A DNA stretch of 64,000 nucleotides from Epiperipatus broadwayi (Eukaryota; Onychophora; Udeonychophora; Euonychophora; Peripatidae), in NCBI GenBank assembly GCA_028023455.1, contig JAQFVV010000036.1, forward strand, positions 6,257,576 to 6,321,575, given 5' to 3'. Below, piece after piece: positions 22,881 to 34,875 of this stretch. Numbering within the stretch: position 1 is the stretch's first letter; every line of letters starts with the position of its first letter. The notes under the pieces were generated by a model. It did no database searches and was not told where the DNA came from. It worked only from the letters and a program-made list of their open reading frames with translations. The position numbers and the translations under genes were made by a program.

Positions 22881-23103
22881 CCATTAACAAAAATACTTCA
22901 GCATTTTGTAAACTTTCTCCTGTTTTAAAAAGTGTATTAAATTTTAAGTTTTGATATGCTTTTTATTATTTGTTATAAGGTATTAAGAAAAAAAATTATA
23001 AGAATGTATATCTACCAATGATAATCATTGAGAATCATTATATGCTTGTCAGTACAATATGGTTAGTGTAATGATAAAAAGTAAACTCTAAGTGCTAAAG
23101 CTT

Positions 23104-23375
23104 TAAAACAGGCAAAACTCTCCATGCAGTAGTGCCACTCAGTGCCAGCCAGAGTAATCAATGGATGCCAGAAGGCTTGTGCATAAAATCCCTATCTAGT
23201 GCCTACTCATCCAGTATCCTCAGACTAGTTTGGCTTTCATCAGTAGGGAGTCTTGGATATGAGAGCACTGCACCTAGATCTTAGGCACTACTTTATAGAG
23301 AGTTTTGGCTGTTTTAATAACAGTTATGAGCAAGCATAAGAAATGGTGATCATGTGATGTTTAGTGGGCTAAAGC
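23104..23375. repeat. Family 2 repeat, collapsed
   Basis: AAAACAGGCAAAACTC start, the diagnostic middle and a short inverted end (GAGTTTTGGCTGTTTTA). A deletion removed stem II and the GAAA box of the minus-strand hammerhead near 23215-23260. The outer sequence GGTGATCATGTGATGTTTA recurs at 50538 and, inverted, at 10405. Confidence 0.7.
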
Positions 23376-24282
23376 TTCCTGAATTAAAGTTCAGCTCTGA
23401 TATTTCCAATGGTCAATCAATATATGACCTTCCAAATGGCAAACTATTCTACAATTTTTTATTGCTACTATTTTAATCTGTGTTAAATAATGTAAATACA
23501 TGTATATAGAGTGATACAGTTTTTTTTTACCGTTTTCCAACTTATGCTATTATTTTAACTCTATATTGTTTTTGATTTATGAATAAGTTTTTAAAAGTTT
23601 TTATTTCTACTGTAATTAATGCAAAATGACAGCTTTTAGTTTGATCATTTATTTTTAATATAATGTATTTTAATTTTTAAGGATAATTAGTTTAATTTGT
23701 GACTGCTTGGAAATGATATTTTGGCTACACATTAATTTCCTAATTATTAACATTATAAAAGATTCAATTAAAATCAAACTTGAACAGAAACATTACTTAG
23801 ATTATACAGATAATTTTATTTCATGTGGGTAATTCTGATCATTTAACTAATTTACATATATAATTTATGAATGGAATTCTCCAGCTGGTTGATTACTTAA
23901 TAATTGCTGCAGGGGTTTTGCATATAACAAATAGAAGTTTGATTATTTAGATAAAATACAGTGTCTATATTCGTAAATAAATGTGAATATCACACATAAC
24001 TAAAACTGACTGTAAGAAACAAATTTTGAATTTCTAGATATATGACATCTTTATCATGGATGCGGACTGCTGCAGCATGATACAGTCATGTTTTTTTTTT
24101 ATGATCCATAAGTAGAGATTGAGAGATTTATTAGATTTTAGATTATCCTACAATATTACTTTTCATATAGAAACAGCTAGATAACTGTTCAGTAATTGAT
24201 ATTCCTTAGGATTAGTTACCAGTTTTTAAAAATCAGAGCTTACTGTATTATCAGAAATATTTACGCTTCTTTATGATACATA
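23376..24282. other. AT-rich stretch, no gene seen
   Basis: No frames or recognised repeats. A T run lies near 23520 and another near 24090. Confidence 0.4.
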
Positions 24283-24465
24283 TCATCATCATCATCATCA
24301 TCAACCATTATCAATCCACTGCAGGATGAAGGTCTCTCCAAGTTTAATCCATCTTCTCCGATCATTAGCTTCTCTTCTCCACAACACCCCTGCACATTTT
24401 CTTATTTCATCCATCCATCTCACATGTGGTCTCTTTCTAGGTCTTTTACAATCTCTTGGAATCCA
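24283..24465 (-). mobile_element. RTE-like LINE 3' end fragment
   Basis: Matches the last 180 bases of the LINE at 57464, including the CAT-repeat tail and the codons for the C-terminus. It breaks off at GGAATCCA, the same point as the copy at 39967. Confidence 0.88.
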
Positions 24466-24594
24466 TCTGATCTTATATAATAATTTGTTAGCAGTTCTAT
24501 TTTCAAAAAGATTAGTTATTATTTCTGATAATATACTCAAAATGTGTATATTTTACTTTGTTTTTATATTAGAAGCAATAAACTTACTCTACAA

Positions 24595-25462
24595 CAGTGG
24601 TTTTCACCCCCCCCCCGGTTAACAGATCGGCACTGGGCCACTGAAGTTTACTGGCAGTCCATGCACTAGACTGGCAGGAAAGTTTGTAATAACAAAATAA
24701 TAAGATTTTAAACTTTTAATTAATATAAACAATTTTTATTTATTTATTTTTTCTCATGAGTCATAGCATCAGCCCAGAAGCAAACCCACTAACCCAGGAC
24801 AACTGCTTGTAAAGTTGCTGTCACTGATCTCTCGACCACCAATGCCTGACACACCCGATTTAAAAAAAAAGAAACAGAACGAAAACAAAATCTAATCAAT
24901 CATACATAAATTAATTTGTTTTTCTATTTATCACAGATATTTATGGGGGGGGGGGTAAAATTAATTTTTTTTATTATTTTTCTAAAAAAATTCAAAATTA
25001 AAAAAAAGTTTTTATTATACAAACTCAATATATATATATAACTTCATCTTGTATATTTAACATTAAATATAGATATTACATTTATCATAATCATTGTCAT
25101 GTAATTACACTAGCTGTGACATTTCCCAATATTCAGGTGAATAAAATTTTATTCTTGCATGTTTTAACAATGAAATAATACACATAGAAATGCAAGCACA
25201 TTAATGAGAATGATTGTTATTGTACTGCTTTCTGTAGCAGTATGACTGCAACTCAAGAAAGAGTGTTCAGCATGTGAAGATAAGCGACACCATTACAATA
25301 CACAGCAACTAGTGTGCTGTTTGGTCAGTTATAACAATTATACTCATCTAAGGCTAAGCAGTTTACATTTTTAAGAAAACTTATCTGTAAACTTCTGCTG
25401 GTCAGCAAAATCTTATCCTTATTTTTGCTGGTCCACAGGTGTGAAAAGGTTGAAGACCACTG
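24595..25462. mobile_element. Non-autonomous hAT-type DNA transposon
   Basis: Terminal inverted repeats CAGTGGTTTTCA (left) and the complement of CAGTGGTCTTCAACC (right) match the common hAT terminus CAGTGGTTCTCAACC. The flanking octamers CTCTACAA and TTCTAGAG agree at five positions and fit the hAT target preference nTCTAGAn. The 868-bp interior has no transposase frame. A C-run at 24607-24617 has replaced part of the left repeat. Confidence 0.75.
24744..24853 (-). repeat. tRNA-derived SINE nested in the hAT element
   Basis: The minus strand reads GGCATTGGTGGTCGAGAGATCAG then CTGGGTTAG and an A-rich tail, similar to the SINEs at 30998, 41144 and 48740. The B box is decayed. Confidence 0.6.
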
Positions 25463-25633
25463 TTCTAGAGTATATATAAAATTATTAAAATCCCCTGCAT
25501 TTTAAACCTATAATGCCTATGCTAACATTATTAATATAACAATCTCCAGTTTTTTAAAAATGAAATATTAATCTATTGGTGACAACTTATTTTTAGAAAT
25601 CAATGTTCAATAGCAATGTTTAATTGCATTATG

Positions 25634-25635
<2 letters not shown>

Positions 25636-25671
<36 letters not shown>
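25636..25671. repeat. (TA)n microsatellite
   Basis: About 18 uninterrupted AT dinucleotides. Confidence 0.95.
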
Positions 25672-25674
<3 letters not shown>

Positions 25675-28007
25675 AACCTTCCAGGTTGGCACCAGAGAGA
25701 AATATGGGAACATCACATTTGTAATAACAAGGGATAAAGAGAGTTAGTTAGGAAAAATGAATTGTGGTAAAATATGATATTGATAATTGAGTTTTTTGTG
25801 AAAATTAGGCATAAACTATGATATGATTTTCTAATTGATATAGGGATTGTAATAGAAAAGTAAAATTTTAATAGATATATTGGTGGGTAGAATTTGGAAT
25901 GTATGTTTAGTGATGGATGTTGGTATACAATAGAGAAGTTATATGTCATAATAGGCTAATGCATATATGTATTATTAAATGTGATTTTCTTTTTTATGTT
26001 TTATTTATAAATTAATGAGTATGTACTATCTTGATATCTTATGTTTTAAAAATGATAAGATTGTATTAATAAATGACATTTTTGAAATTGATGTTTAATA
26101 TTTAATATTATTTTTTTTTACTATGTAAAAAAAATATAGTTAAACAATTATAATGTTGAAAATTGTATAAATAACGATTCTAACAAGCTGCCAAAGGATC
26201 GTCATGGAAACAGGATAGAGGGCATGGGAGAGAGGAGAGTTTTAAAAAAAAAAAAACTGAAAAGGAATAGAAATAAAAGCTCCGTAAAAAAATTAAGAAA
26301 AAAAAAAACTTTAAGAATTAATAACTCTCTAATAATACTTTAATAGATAAAAGAAAACTACAAGGATTTTAGTAACATTAAGATGGATAAATTTTACTAT
26401 ATTATTGGAGGTATATAAAATGAAAACATAAACTACATTCCCTAAAGGGTTACCAGTCTTCAGATCTCTACTAAAACCATGGTTCAACTATTTACAACTT
26501 TCAAAAATATCTGGATAATAAGTAAGATAAAATTTTTATAATTATTTTAAAGCACATTAGTAAAGCTGGATAATATTTAAAATGGAAAATTTGTGTATAA
26601 TAAAAATTTTTCAAAAACTTTTCTCAAACGCCAAAATGAAACGCGTGAATTTATTATCAGTATTCCATAGGACAAAGTTTAAGAGAAAATTTTATTTAAT
26701 CAATATTAAGAAATAATTTACATTGGTAACTTCAATATTCATAATTTTATAACTAAAATTAATTCTCATGCATGCAAACATAATTATAAAACTTGCCATA
26801 GTATTCTCAAAGGAAAGGATTATCGTCATTATTAACAAAATACGCTTGAGCAATGAATAGACATTATTTTTTATTTCATTTTTTTTTTAAAAAAAAGTGT
26901 TTTACATGTAATAATAAGGAATTGCTAAATAATTTTTTTTATATATATAATAGATGTATAGACAATTATTTTTTTTTTTTTATTTGTGTATGTTTCACAT
27001 ACGTATTTAAAAAAAAAAATGAAGGAATGTAATTTTCTACATATATATTATGAGATGATAATGTGTTTGGTATAATCCGAAGATTATACTATAGCTGATT
27101 ATATATATATTCGGACGTGTGCATAATGTTCCATAGTATTATTATTTTTTTTTTTTTTGATTACATTTATTAAGCTGAATTTTAATAATGATTGCTATTT
27201 TAAAAGATAAAGAATTAAAACCTTATCAATTATAAGTTTGTTACATAGGAAATAATTTGGAAATTCATAATGCTTGCAGTATAAACAAATGCACATATTC
27301 GAGGATATATATAATATACATATTAATAGAATAGTCAATTTTTGTTTCAATATAGAAGATGTAATGGGCAATAATGGTATTAATACTATTTTTTTTTTAT
27401 TATTTATGATCTATGTTGATTTATTAATTTTTTTATTTTTATATATAATAAATATTTTAATTAAATCAATAGCCTATAGGAATTCCTTAATTGGATACGT
27501 TCGATTTTTTTTCATTTCCACACACACATATCTAAGCGTCATAGTATAATTATAGAGGGTATAAATTTGTCAAAATGATTTAAGTTTAGTTAGTCTGTTT
27601 GTTGTTAATAAATCCCTGCGTTACAATACAAGTAATACATTTATTTTGCTTGGAATAGATAATAATATGGATATAAAGGTACCCGTTCCTAGGGTTATCT
27701 ATTCTATATTAAAATTGATAATTAATGATTATACAGTAATGCAGTAGTTTACAGATGCCCTGAGTGTATTTAAATTAATCTCATGAAATTATTATTTATA
27801 GATATTTGTGTTATCATATTGGCCTCATATATATAAAAACCAGACCCTATAATCTCAACTGAGCTAAGCCTTAGGGTAATTAAAACATAAAATCTTTAAA
27901 ATAAGTTTAAGCACAATTTATAGTTATAAATGTATTCTATCTTGCATAGAGTTGGCACCTGGGCAATTATAAGTATAGTAAAGTAGATAGTGAAGATATG
28001 GAGGTTG
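25672..28007. other. Long AT-rich stretch, no gene seen
   Basis: Poly-A and poly-T runs throughout (26240, 26300, 26880, 26970, 27150). Small frames such as 27274-27549 are low-complexity and hydrophobic only because the DNA is T-rich. Confidence 0.5.
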
Positions 28008-28260
28008 TAGGATAGGGTTACAAAATGCTAGCCCAATTGTGACGCTTGATAATCATGAGGCTACGTATATTGAGGGCTACAAAATGGCTTGCCCAATCGT
28101 GGGGCTTCATATATTATGGGTCTACAATATATATATATAGTACCGGGTTCAAATCCATTGGGACTCCAACATCTCTTCTCACTGGGTTTACACTGTGTTC
28201 AAACCTAATTTATAATACATTTATCATCTTATATTATAAATATTAGATGAACGAACCGGC
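28008..28260 (+). repeat. Degenerate short duplication with a B-box-like motif
   Basis: GGGTTACAAAATG...AGCCCAATTGTG and GGGCTACAAAATGG...GCCCAATCGTG are two imperfect copies about 60 bases apart (28013 and 28072). They are followed by GGGTTCAAATCC near 28145, a perfect B-box match. It may be a SINE or LTR relic. Confidence 0.3.
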
Positions 28261-28925
28261 ACGTTCAAGCAAAGTGTAGAATATTATTGATAGCAGAGCT
28301 ATTAACAATACCCACAATCAGATCAAGCTATGCAATGCATAACACGATTACATTTCCAGATCGTGGCCCACCTCAGCTGCTAGATTCAAACCCCTACTAT
28401 CCAAACACTTTATTTGTTTAGGAGTAAACCCCAGGCACCAACTAGTCTAAGAATAACATGTTCGGACAGTAGGCTCATAATCCAGCACTCGAAAAATTTT
28501 TTAACTAGCTCAGTCTATTTTTAATCAATAAGAAATTATTCCTTAACTAGTGGCATAAAGAATTGATAAAAAGAATAAAAGGAATTGATAAAAGATTGGT
28601 AAAAAGAATTGATGAAAAGAATTGACTGACAAATAAAGCTTAAGTTTAAAGACAAATTATTTTAATTAACATTTATACTCCAACTTTAAATATTTTATAA
28701 ATTTTTAACTAACATAATACTGGTATTTTAAATATAATGATCACACACATATTAATTAACATGCTGACATATATAATAAAGCATTAAAGAATATAAAACA
28801 CATATATTTAGAACACACAACTTAATAGTTCATTTTTATGTGCTATAGAGTTCATATAATTTGGCTCTTGGAGGATTCACATGAATGGATGGCTACTATA
28901 TAAATGAAAATAAGAAAATGTTTTA
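28261..28925. other. No gene seen
   Basis: Moderately AT-rich up to 28480, then AT-rich with short repeats of AAAAGAATTGAT near 28555-28630. Confidence 0.4.
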
Positions 28926-29335
28926 CCTAGGATTTTGAATGTGGACACATCTTGCTGTTTGCTGCTTCTAATGAAGTATATCTAGCCGGTTAGATTTGAA
29001 GTTTCTCGAGGAGATTTCTTTCTTATTCATCGGTATTATTACTGGAGACAATAAGATACTGATGGAGATTTTTTAAGCTGTTATGCAGACATTATTTTCA
29101 CAGGCAGATTTTGCTGTTTTACTGGACTCCAGGCAGGGGAAAGCCGTATGTTTTCTGAAGTTTTAACACTGCATTCTTGATTTCAACTTTAATCTCAAAT
29201 GATTTCTGAACTATAGTCTGAACTGACTGAATTCTTCGATTGTTCTCACTGAACTGTCCGATAAAAATTTGACTATTTATATGTAAAGGCATGTTTTTGT
29301 TTTCATGTCCTCCGGCAATATCTGTTGTCAAAATT
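28926..29335 (-). other. Unassigned patch, possible host exon
   Basis: Less AT-rich than its surroundings. The minus strand has a 70-codon frame (29331 to 29119) with ordinary composition (MTTDIAGGHENKNMPLHIN, FSENNRRIQSVQTIVQK). Some 190 bases of non-coding sequence follow and end at CCTAGGTAAAAC (about 28924-28935), which resembles a splice donor. I recognise no family. It could be a first exon of a host gene or a chance frame in an old repeat. Confidence 0.2.
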
Positions 29336-30543
29336 CCTTTGATTAGTAGCCATGCAAACGTGTTGTTTTTATATCTTTAAGTAGTAGCCACCACTGTGTT
29401 TTTAGATATATATTTTTAACTTTCATTTTAATATTTATTTTCATGTGTTTTTTTTTTCAATATGATTTTAACACGCACATATACACACATTTATTATATA
29501 TTTTATTAACAAGCTTACATTACACACATGTATAATTTATTCTAATAAACTCGAATGAAAAGAGATTTATATTTTAACTTTTAACTTATAATAATAAAAA
29601 CTCTTTAACTTCTTTTATGAAACTTTTAATTTTTTCTACAGGAAAACTCCCCCTCCCCCCCTTTTAATTAATTGTAAGTTTTATTTCAAGAACTCTTTGC
29701 CTTTTAAATCTTATTTTCATGAAAATAAACTGCAATGACACTCTTTTAACAAGGATTTTTCTTTCTAATAATTTTTTTAAACAAATTATTATGTACCAAC
29801 CAATCTTGGTACAATATATATTCACTAGAGGGAACTTACCAATAGCTCTAATCAAGCTTTATTTTATAAGTACTGAGAAAGAAAGAATTCAAAATCTCTA
29901 TCGGAAAGTCCCTATCTCCAGACCTATTGGTTTTGAGCTTATATATATATATTAATAATAATGTCATTTAATTCATACAAAAATGGTTTTTAGTTACACT
30001 TGCAGTCTTCTTGCTATGACTAAAATAATTAACTTCTTTATTTTCCATATAAGTGGTGTTAATTTTCAAATATTTAGAAATATTGATGAGAACACCTAAC
30101 ATAGTATTACAGTGCATTTGAACATTACATCATAAAATTGAATTTTATTCTTTAGAATGATAAATAAATTCCAGAATCACTATATGATAGTGTTTGTTAA
30201 AACAAGTAAGCCTTTGTGAAATGCATAATGCATATTTATGTGTAATGTTTTTAAAAACCAAATAATATTGGATGCATTTTTTTTTGGTCTGAAACCCTGT
30301 CATAATCAAATCACCTAGATAAAACAATGCACACTATATAGGGTTATTTGTTAGCCAGACAATTTCTATCTGAGTTTATTAATACATGTTACACATTCTG
30401 CTGAAGAGTATGGAGACTTATTTTGGATAGCAAGAGCTCATTCTAAACTTCTGGACATTAACTACATTTCAGGATATATAATCAAATTTCACTATGAAAA
30501 ATATTACTAGTTCACTTACGTCTACTCTTCTGATATTATATAA
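29336..30543. other. AT-rich stretch, no gene seen
   Basis: No recognised frames. A C-rich run (CCCCCTCCCCCCC) is at about 29648-29661. Confidence 0.4.
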
Positions 30544-30733
30544 TACTAAATCATCCACGCACTTTACTTCTGTTACACAATGCTTTATTTACCACCCTCT
30601 TTTACAGTTTCGATTGCCCCAGCAATCTTCTTCAGAACTTTTATATCTTCTAACTCCAATTCAAAACTGTAAACTGTAAAAGGTGGTAAATAAAGCATTG
30701 TGTAACAGTAGTAAAGTGCACAGATGATTTAGT
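30544..30733. repeat. Small foldback, family 3, with hammerhead-like core in the loop
   Basis: Arms 30544-30610 and 30671-30733 are nearly perfect inverted copies (TACTAAATCATC ... CTTTTACAGTTT). The loop on the minus strand carries CTGAAGA (30629-30635), a six-pair stem II GATTGC/GCAATC with TGGG loop, and GAAA (30608-30611). One extra A sits between CTGAAGA and stem II. Helix I does not pair well, so self-cleavage is doubtful. CTGAAGA, stem, GAAAC arrangements are known at PLE ends. Confidence 0.6.
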
Positions 30734-30997
30734 ATGATATGATATACATTTGGCAATGCAATAAGAAATATTAGTTATTATCTACTCTTTTGCAGTGACA
30801 TGTTTTTTAAATTATTTCTCTATATGATATGAATACATGTTGCTTTACATAAATTATATAAAATGCCTATAAGTAGGTCAAACTACTCAAGATACAGCTT
30901 CACTAGCTAAGACATGATTCATATAAAATCCTGCTTAAGCTCAATCAAAAATTCCTTCAAGCAATCAAAGAAATATGATATAAAAAATAAATATTTT

Positions 30998-31093
30998 GTC
31001 AAGCGTTGGTGGCTGAGTGGTTAGCACAGCTGCCTTACAAGCAGTTGTCTCGGGTTCACTTCTCGGCCAATGCTTTGGCACATGAGAAAAAAA
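30998..31093 (+). repeat. tRNA-derived SINE
   Basis: Starts GTCAAGCGTTGGTGG. The A box TGGCTGAGTGGTTAGC (31010-31025), an anticodon-like hairpin and the B box GGGTTCACTTC (31052-31062) are spaced as in a tRNA, and a short A-rich tail follows. It shares this structure with 41144-41242 and 48740-48846. Confidence 0.85.
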
Positions 31094-32130
31094 ATCTTGT
31101 AAGGCACCAAATACATCCACCCCTCCAGTTCTCAGTGCAGAGATAATTGGATTTGATTACCCCAGACATTACTAGAATTTTATCAACAGATTATAGTATC
31201 CTCTGACTTATGTAGTTGAAGTCAAATAAACAACATAAAGCCTATAGTTAGTGCCTATCAAATGTATGTATATAGTAACAGAATATAAGCACTTAAAATG
31301 ATAGAGGATGGTTGGAAAGTTTGCAGATTTTTTTAAAATGTTTGATAATTGTTAGTGGACTAAAACATTTATTTGGTAAATAAAATAAACAATAATGCTA
31401 ACATAATATAAAATCTTGATAATTGGATCTACCTCAATTGACAATAGTACTAAATCACTCTAGAAATTTGCATGTACTTCAAGAAATTGAACATTTTAAT
31501 AGTAAATGTAAACTAGAAAGTCTTGCTTTTTTTTTTTTAAGATTATCAATATTTATTTCTTATTAAAAGTTATTAAAACAATCTTCCCACATGTCAATAT
31601 TTTATCATTCTATCCGGCTAGTAATATAGCTAAATTTAAAATTTAAACATAATTGTGTTTGCCAATTTATGGGTATACATAGTATTCTAGACATTGCAAT
31701 GAATATTTGTGTCCTTTTCTCCATTTCACTAAATAGGTAACTGCTGTCTGATTTCTAAACACAGCAAATGGTTAAACCTCACACAGGTACTGATAAAATA
31801 AATTCAAAAGGGTTGGAATAAATTTGCATCAACATAATATGGCAAACTTGTTCCTTTATTCAACTCCTTGGGTATTTGTTTTTTATTTAATCCACTAATA
31901 TGGTTCTCCCTGTATATGTGCACATGTATCTTAAATATTTTGTTTAAAGACATATCAAGATAACTAAGCATTGAAGTGAAATACCATTAATAGTACACTG
32001 CTACACCCTATCAGAATCTTTATACAATTTATTGTAGAATTTAATTAATAATCCCATCACACACCACATTTGTATCTTTATAATCTATAAAGTTACATTA
32101 ATTAATGTTTTAAGATGAATAGCAAAACAA
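31094..32130. other. AT-rich stretch, no gene seen
   Basis: No frames, foldbacks or recognised repeats. Confidence 0.4.
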
Positions 32131-32670
32131 TCATCATCATCATCATCAACTATTATCAATCAACTGTAGGATGAAGGTCTCTCCAAGTTCAATCCATCTT
32201 CTCAATCCCTAGTCTTTCTTCTTTACATCACACCCACTCAATTTATTATTTGATTCATCCATCTCACATGTGGTCTTTTTCTAGGTTTTTTACAATCTTT
32301 AGGAATTCCATTTAAGATTTTAATTGTTCATTTCTTGATATCCTTTCTAGAAATATATCCAACCCAATTCCACTTCATTCTCTTATGCTTTTCATGATAC
32401 CAATAACACTATTTGTTTTCTTACCCATGTATTTAATTTTCATTCTGTTCTCGTTACTCCTAACATGTATCTCTTCATACTTCTTTGAGTGATATGAAGT
32501 CTCTTATTGCTCTTCTGTTTAGTGTCCATCTCAGATCCATAAGTAAAAATTGGTAAAACACATTTATTAAAAACATCATTTTCAAACACATTAAGATATT
32601 TTCTTTTAATATTAAATTATTTCTACCAAAAGTATTCGAAGCAAGTTTAATTCTATGATTAATTCCATCC
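32131..32670 (-). mobile_element. RTE-like LINE 3' fragment, decayed
   Basis: Begins at the CAT-repeat tail and follows the 57464 LINE for about 540 bases to the codons for a HRIKLASNTFGRNNLILK-like stretch. Many substitutions and small indels show it is older than the 57 kb copy. Confidence 0.85.
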
Positions 32671-33367
32671 AATATATATATATATTAAGCAAGAAAAAAT
32701 ATAATAGTTCTGAGACTTAGATTAAAGATCAAAACAAACATCAGTGACAATTTAGAAGAAAATTTTTATTAGAATTAAAAAAAAAACAATCCCTCTTTTG
32801 TTTTTAATAGTTAAATATAGATTATATTTTAATTAAAATGAAAATAAAATTAATGATTGTTCGAAATTTGATTTCAACTAACCTTTATCATTTCAACAAC
32901 GATTTGACCTCCGCTGTGTTATTAAGTAGCTTCATTTAAATTAGTTTTTAGTTGATTATTATTACTGACTGATTATTAAAATGTTCTTAAAATCTTAGAA
33001 GTTTTTTTGTTTTTTCTTTAGAAAGCAGTTTAATAATACTGTTTTATAATGTTCTTTTAAAAAAATAATGATGTCTTTTTCCATACAAAGAAAAAAAGTT
33101 CTGTATCTACAGATTGACACTTTCATTTATATTCGAACAGTTATTTTTAGTTATTAAAGTTTAATTATATAAAAGATTTTATTTGATTAAAGTATAGTAT
33201 ATAAAAATTATAATCTACTTTTTCCCCTTTCAATTCTGACTGTTGATTCAATTTTTATTTAAATACCATTTATTTCTACATGTAAAGTTTTAAGAAGTTA
33301 ATACATATATATATATGTAAATATTTGAAACACAGACATTCCGCACACACCTGGAGCCTAATTATAA
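32671..33367. other. AT-rich stretch, no gene seen
   Basis: Nothing recognised. Confidence 0.4.
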
Positions 33368-33625
33368 ATATAGGGAATTTGAACTCAGACTTTCAAGCAT
33401 CCTACAACTATCCACGCTATTTCATACCACTGTTACACTGATTATATATATGTGCGTGGGAGATGATAATCTGAATCAACTGATGAGTGCTGGTTCAGCA
33501 CGAAATACCTATATTGATTATTTATCTTTTCTACATGTGTGTGCTCATGTGTATCAGAGGTATGAGATAGTGTGAATAGTTGTATGGTTTTTGAAAGTCT
33601 GATGTCAAATCCACTATATGTATAT
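33368..33625 (+). repeat. Family 1 repeat with the best-preserved hammerhead
   Basis: A short inverted left arm (33368-33440) mirrors the end of the plus-strand unit (about 33550-33620). Between them lies the hammerhead at 33465-33526. Confidence 0.82.
33465..33526 (+). ncRNA. Type I hammerhead ribozyme motif (family 1, best copy)
   Basis: CTGATGA is at 33480-33486 and GAAA at 33502-33505. Stem II GTGCT/AGCAC is perfect, with a GGTTC loop. Helix III is ATA/TAT with a two-base loop. The cleavage triplet is ATA, with the expected cut after 33513. Helix I pairs AATCAA (33474-33479) with TTGATT (33514-33519), then, beyond a bulge, GATAA with TTATC (33522-33526). All core nucleotides needed for a hammerhead are present. 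The bulge in helix I facing the stem II loop is the place where natural type I ribozymes make their activating tertiary contact. Confidence 0.78.
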
Positions 33626-34243
33626 ATGTATGTATAGATCTTTGTATGCTTTATTGAAAATATTCATGAATAGCAAAAATTGAATATACTTTTGGAATGG
33701 AAATTTCACTTATGTGGTCGAAAACTATTTTAACTAACAATATGAGCCAATATTAAATTCTTTTGAAAACGACCTTGGCCTGTTGCATTTTTTAACTTTG
33801 CATATCAAAGTCAAACAGAAATTTTCCTAAGTACATAACAGTAAGTCGATGAATACTTAATGATTCTAGCTGATATTTCGATGTGAGTGCACTTTTCCTT
33901 TTCAGATCATAAGTTTCTTATTAGTATCAAAATAAGTGAAGGAATATTGCAGAGCAGTGTATCATTCAAAAGTATTTAAATATAAGTGGTATTTAAAAAT
34001 AAAAAATCGTTTTCAATCACACACACACACATAAGAAAATCTATATTGAAACAATAAAGTTTTATTGCCAGATAATTATGTCTATTCAATTATGATTAAT
34101 TACAATACTTAAGTACCACAATAATGAATTTGATTTATACAAATAGTAAGTAACATTGATGGCATTGAACAATAACAGCATTTTTAAAAAAAATACATTT
34201 TCTCATTTTAAATTATAAATCAAATAATTTATGTATATGGATT
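33626..34243. other. AT-rich stretch, no gene seen
   Basis: A short CA microsatellite lies near 34019-34032. No frames of interest. Confidence 0.4.
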
Positions 34244-34875
34244 TTCTCAAAATATGAAAATAAAGATTGATTATGATGAGTTAAAAGAAGTTAATAATTA
34301 CAAATACCTTGGTCAGATTATTAATACAGATGGAAACATAATGTATAAAATTAATCATAGAATTAAACTTGGTTGGAGTGCTTTTGGTAGAAATATCTTG
34401 ATACTAAAAGAAATATGCATGTGTTTGAAACGAAAGGTTTTTAATAAATGTGTTTTACCAGTTCTTACTTATGAATCTGAGACTTGGACACTTAATAGAA
34501 GAGACTTCAGGCCACTCAAAGAAGTATGGAGAGATGCATGTTAGGAGTAACAAGAAGAGATCAAAAACGCAATATATGAGTAAGAGAACAAACAGGTGTT
34601 ACTGACCTCATTGAAAAAATTAAAAGACTGAAGGGGAGTTGGGCTGGACATATTGCTAGAAAAGATGATAATCGATAGATAATTGAAATATTAAACTGAA
34701 TTCCAAGAGATTGTAAAAGACCCAGAAACAGACAACATGTGAGTTGGATAGATGAAATAAGAAAGTGGGCAGGGGTGATATGGAGAAGAGAAGCTAAAGA
34801 TCGGAGAAGATTGATTAAGCTTGGAGAGACCTTCATCCTGAAGTGAATTGATAATGGTTGTTGATGATGATGATT
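34244..34875 (+). mobile_element. RTE-like LINE 3' fragment
   Basis: 5'-truncated copy of the 57464 LINE on the opposite strand. It carries the post-RT segment (KIKIDYDELKEVNNYKYLGQ, ETWTLNRRD) and the C-terminus with stops, and ends in a GATGAT tail at 34862-34875. Confidence 0.9.

Noticed and set aside
27274-27549. 91-codon membrane-like protein
   Set aside because: Hydrophobic only because the DNA is T-rich. No start context, homologue or neighbour supports it.
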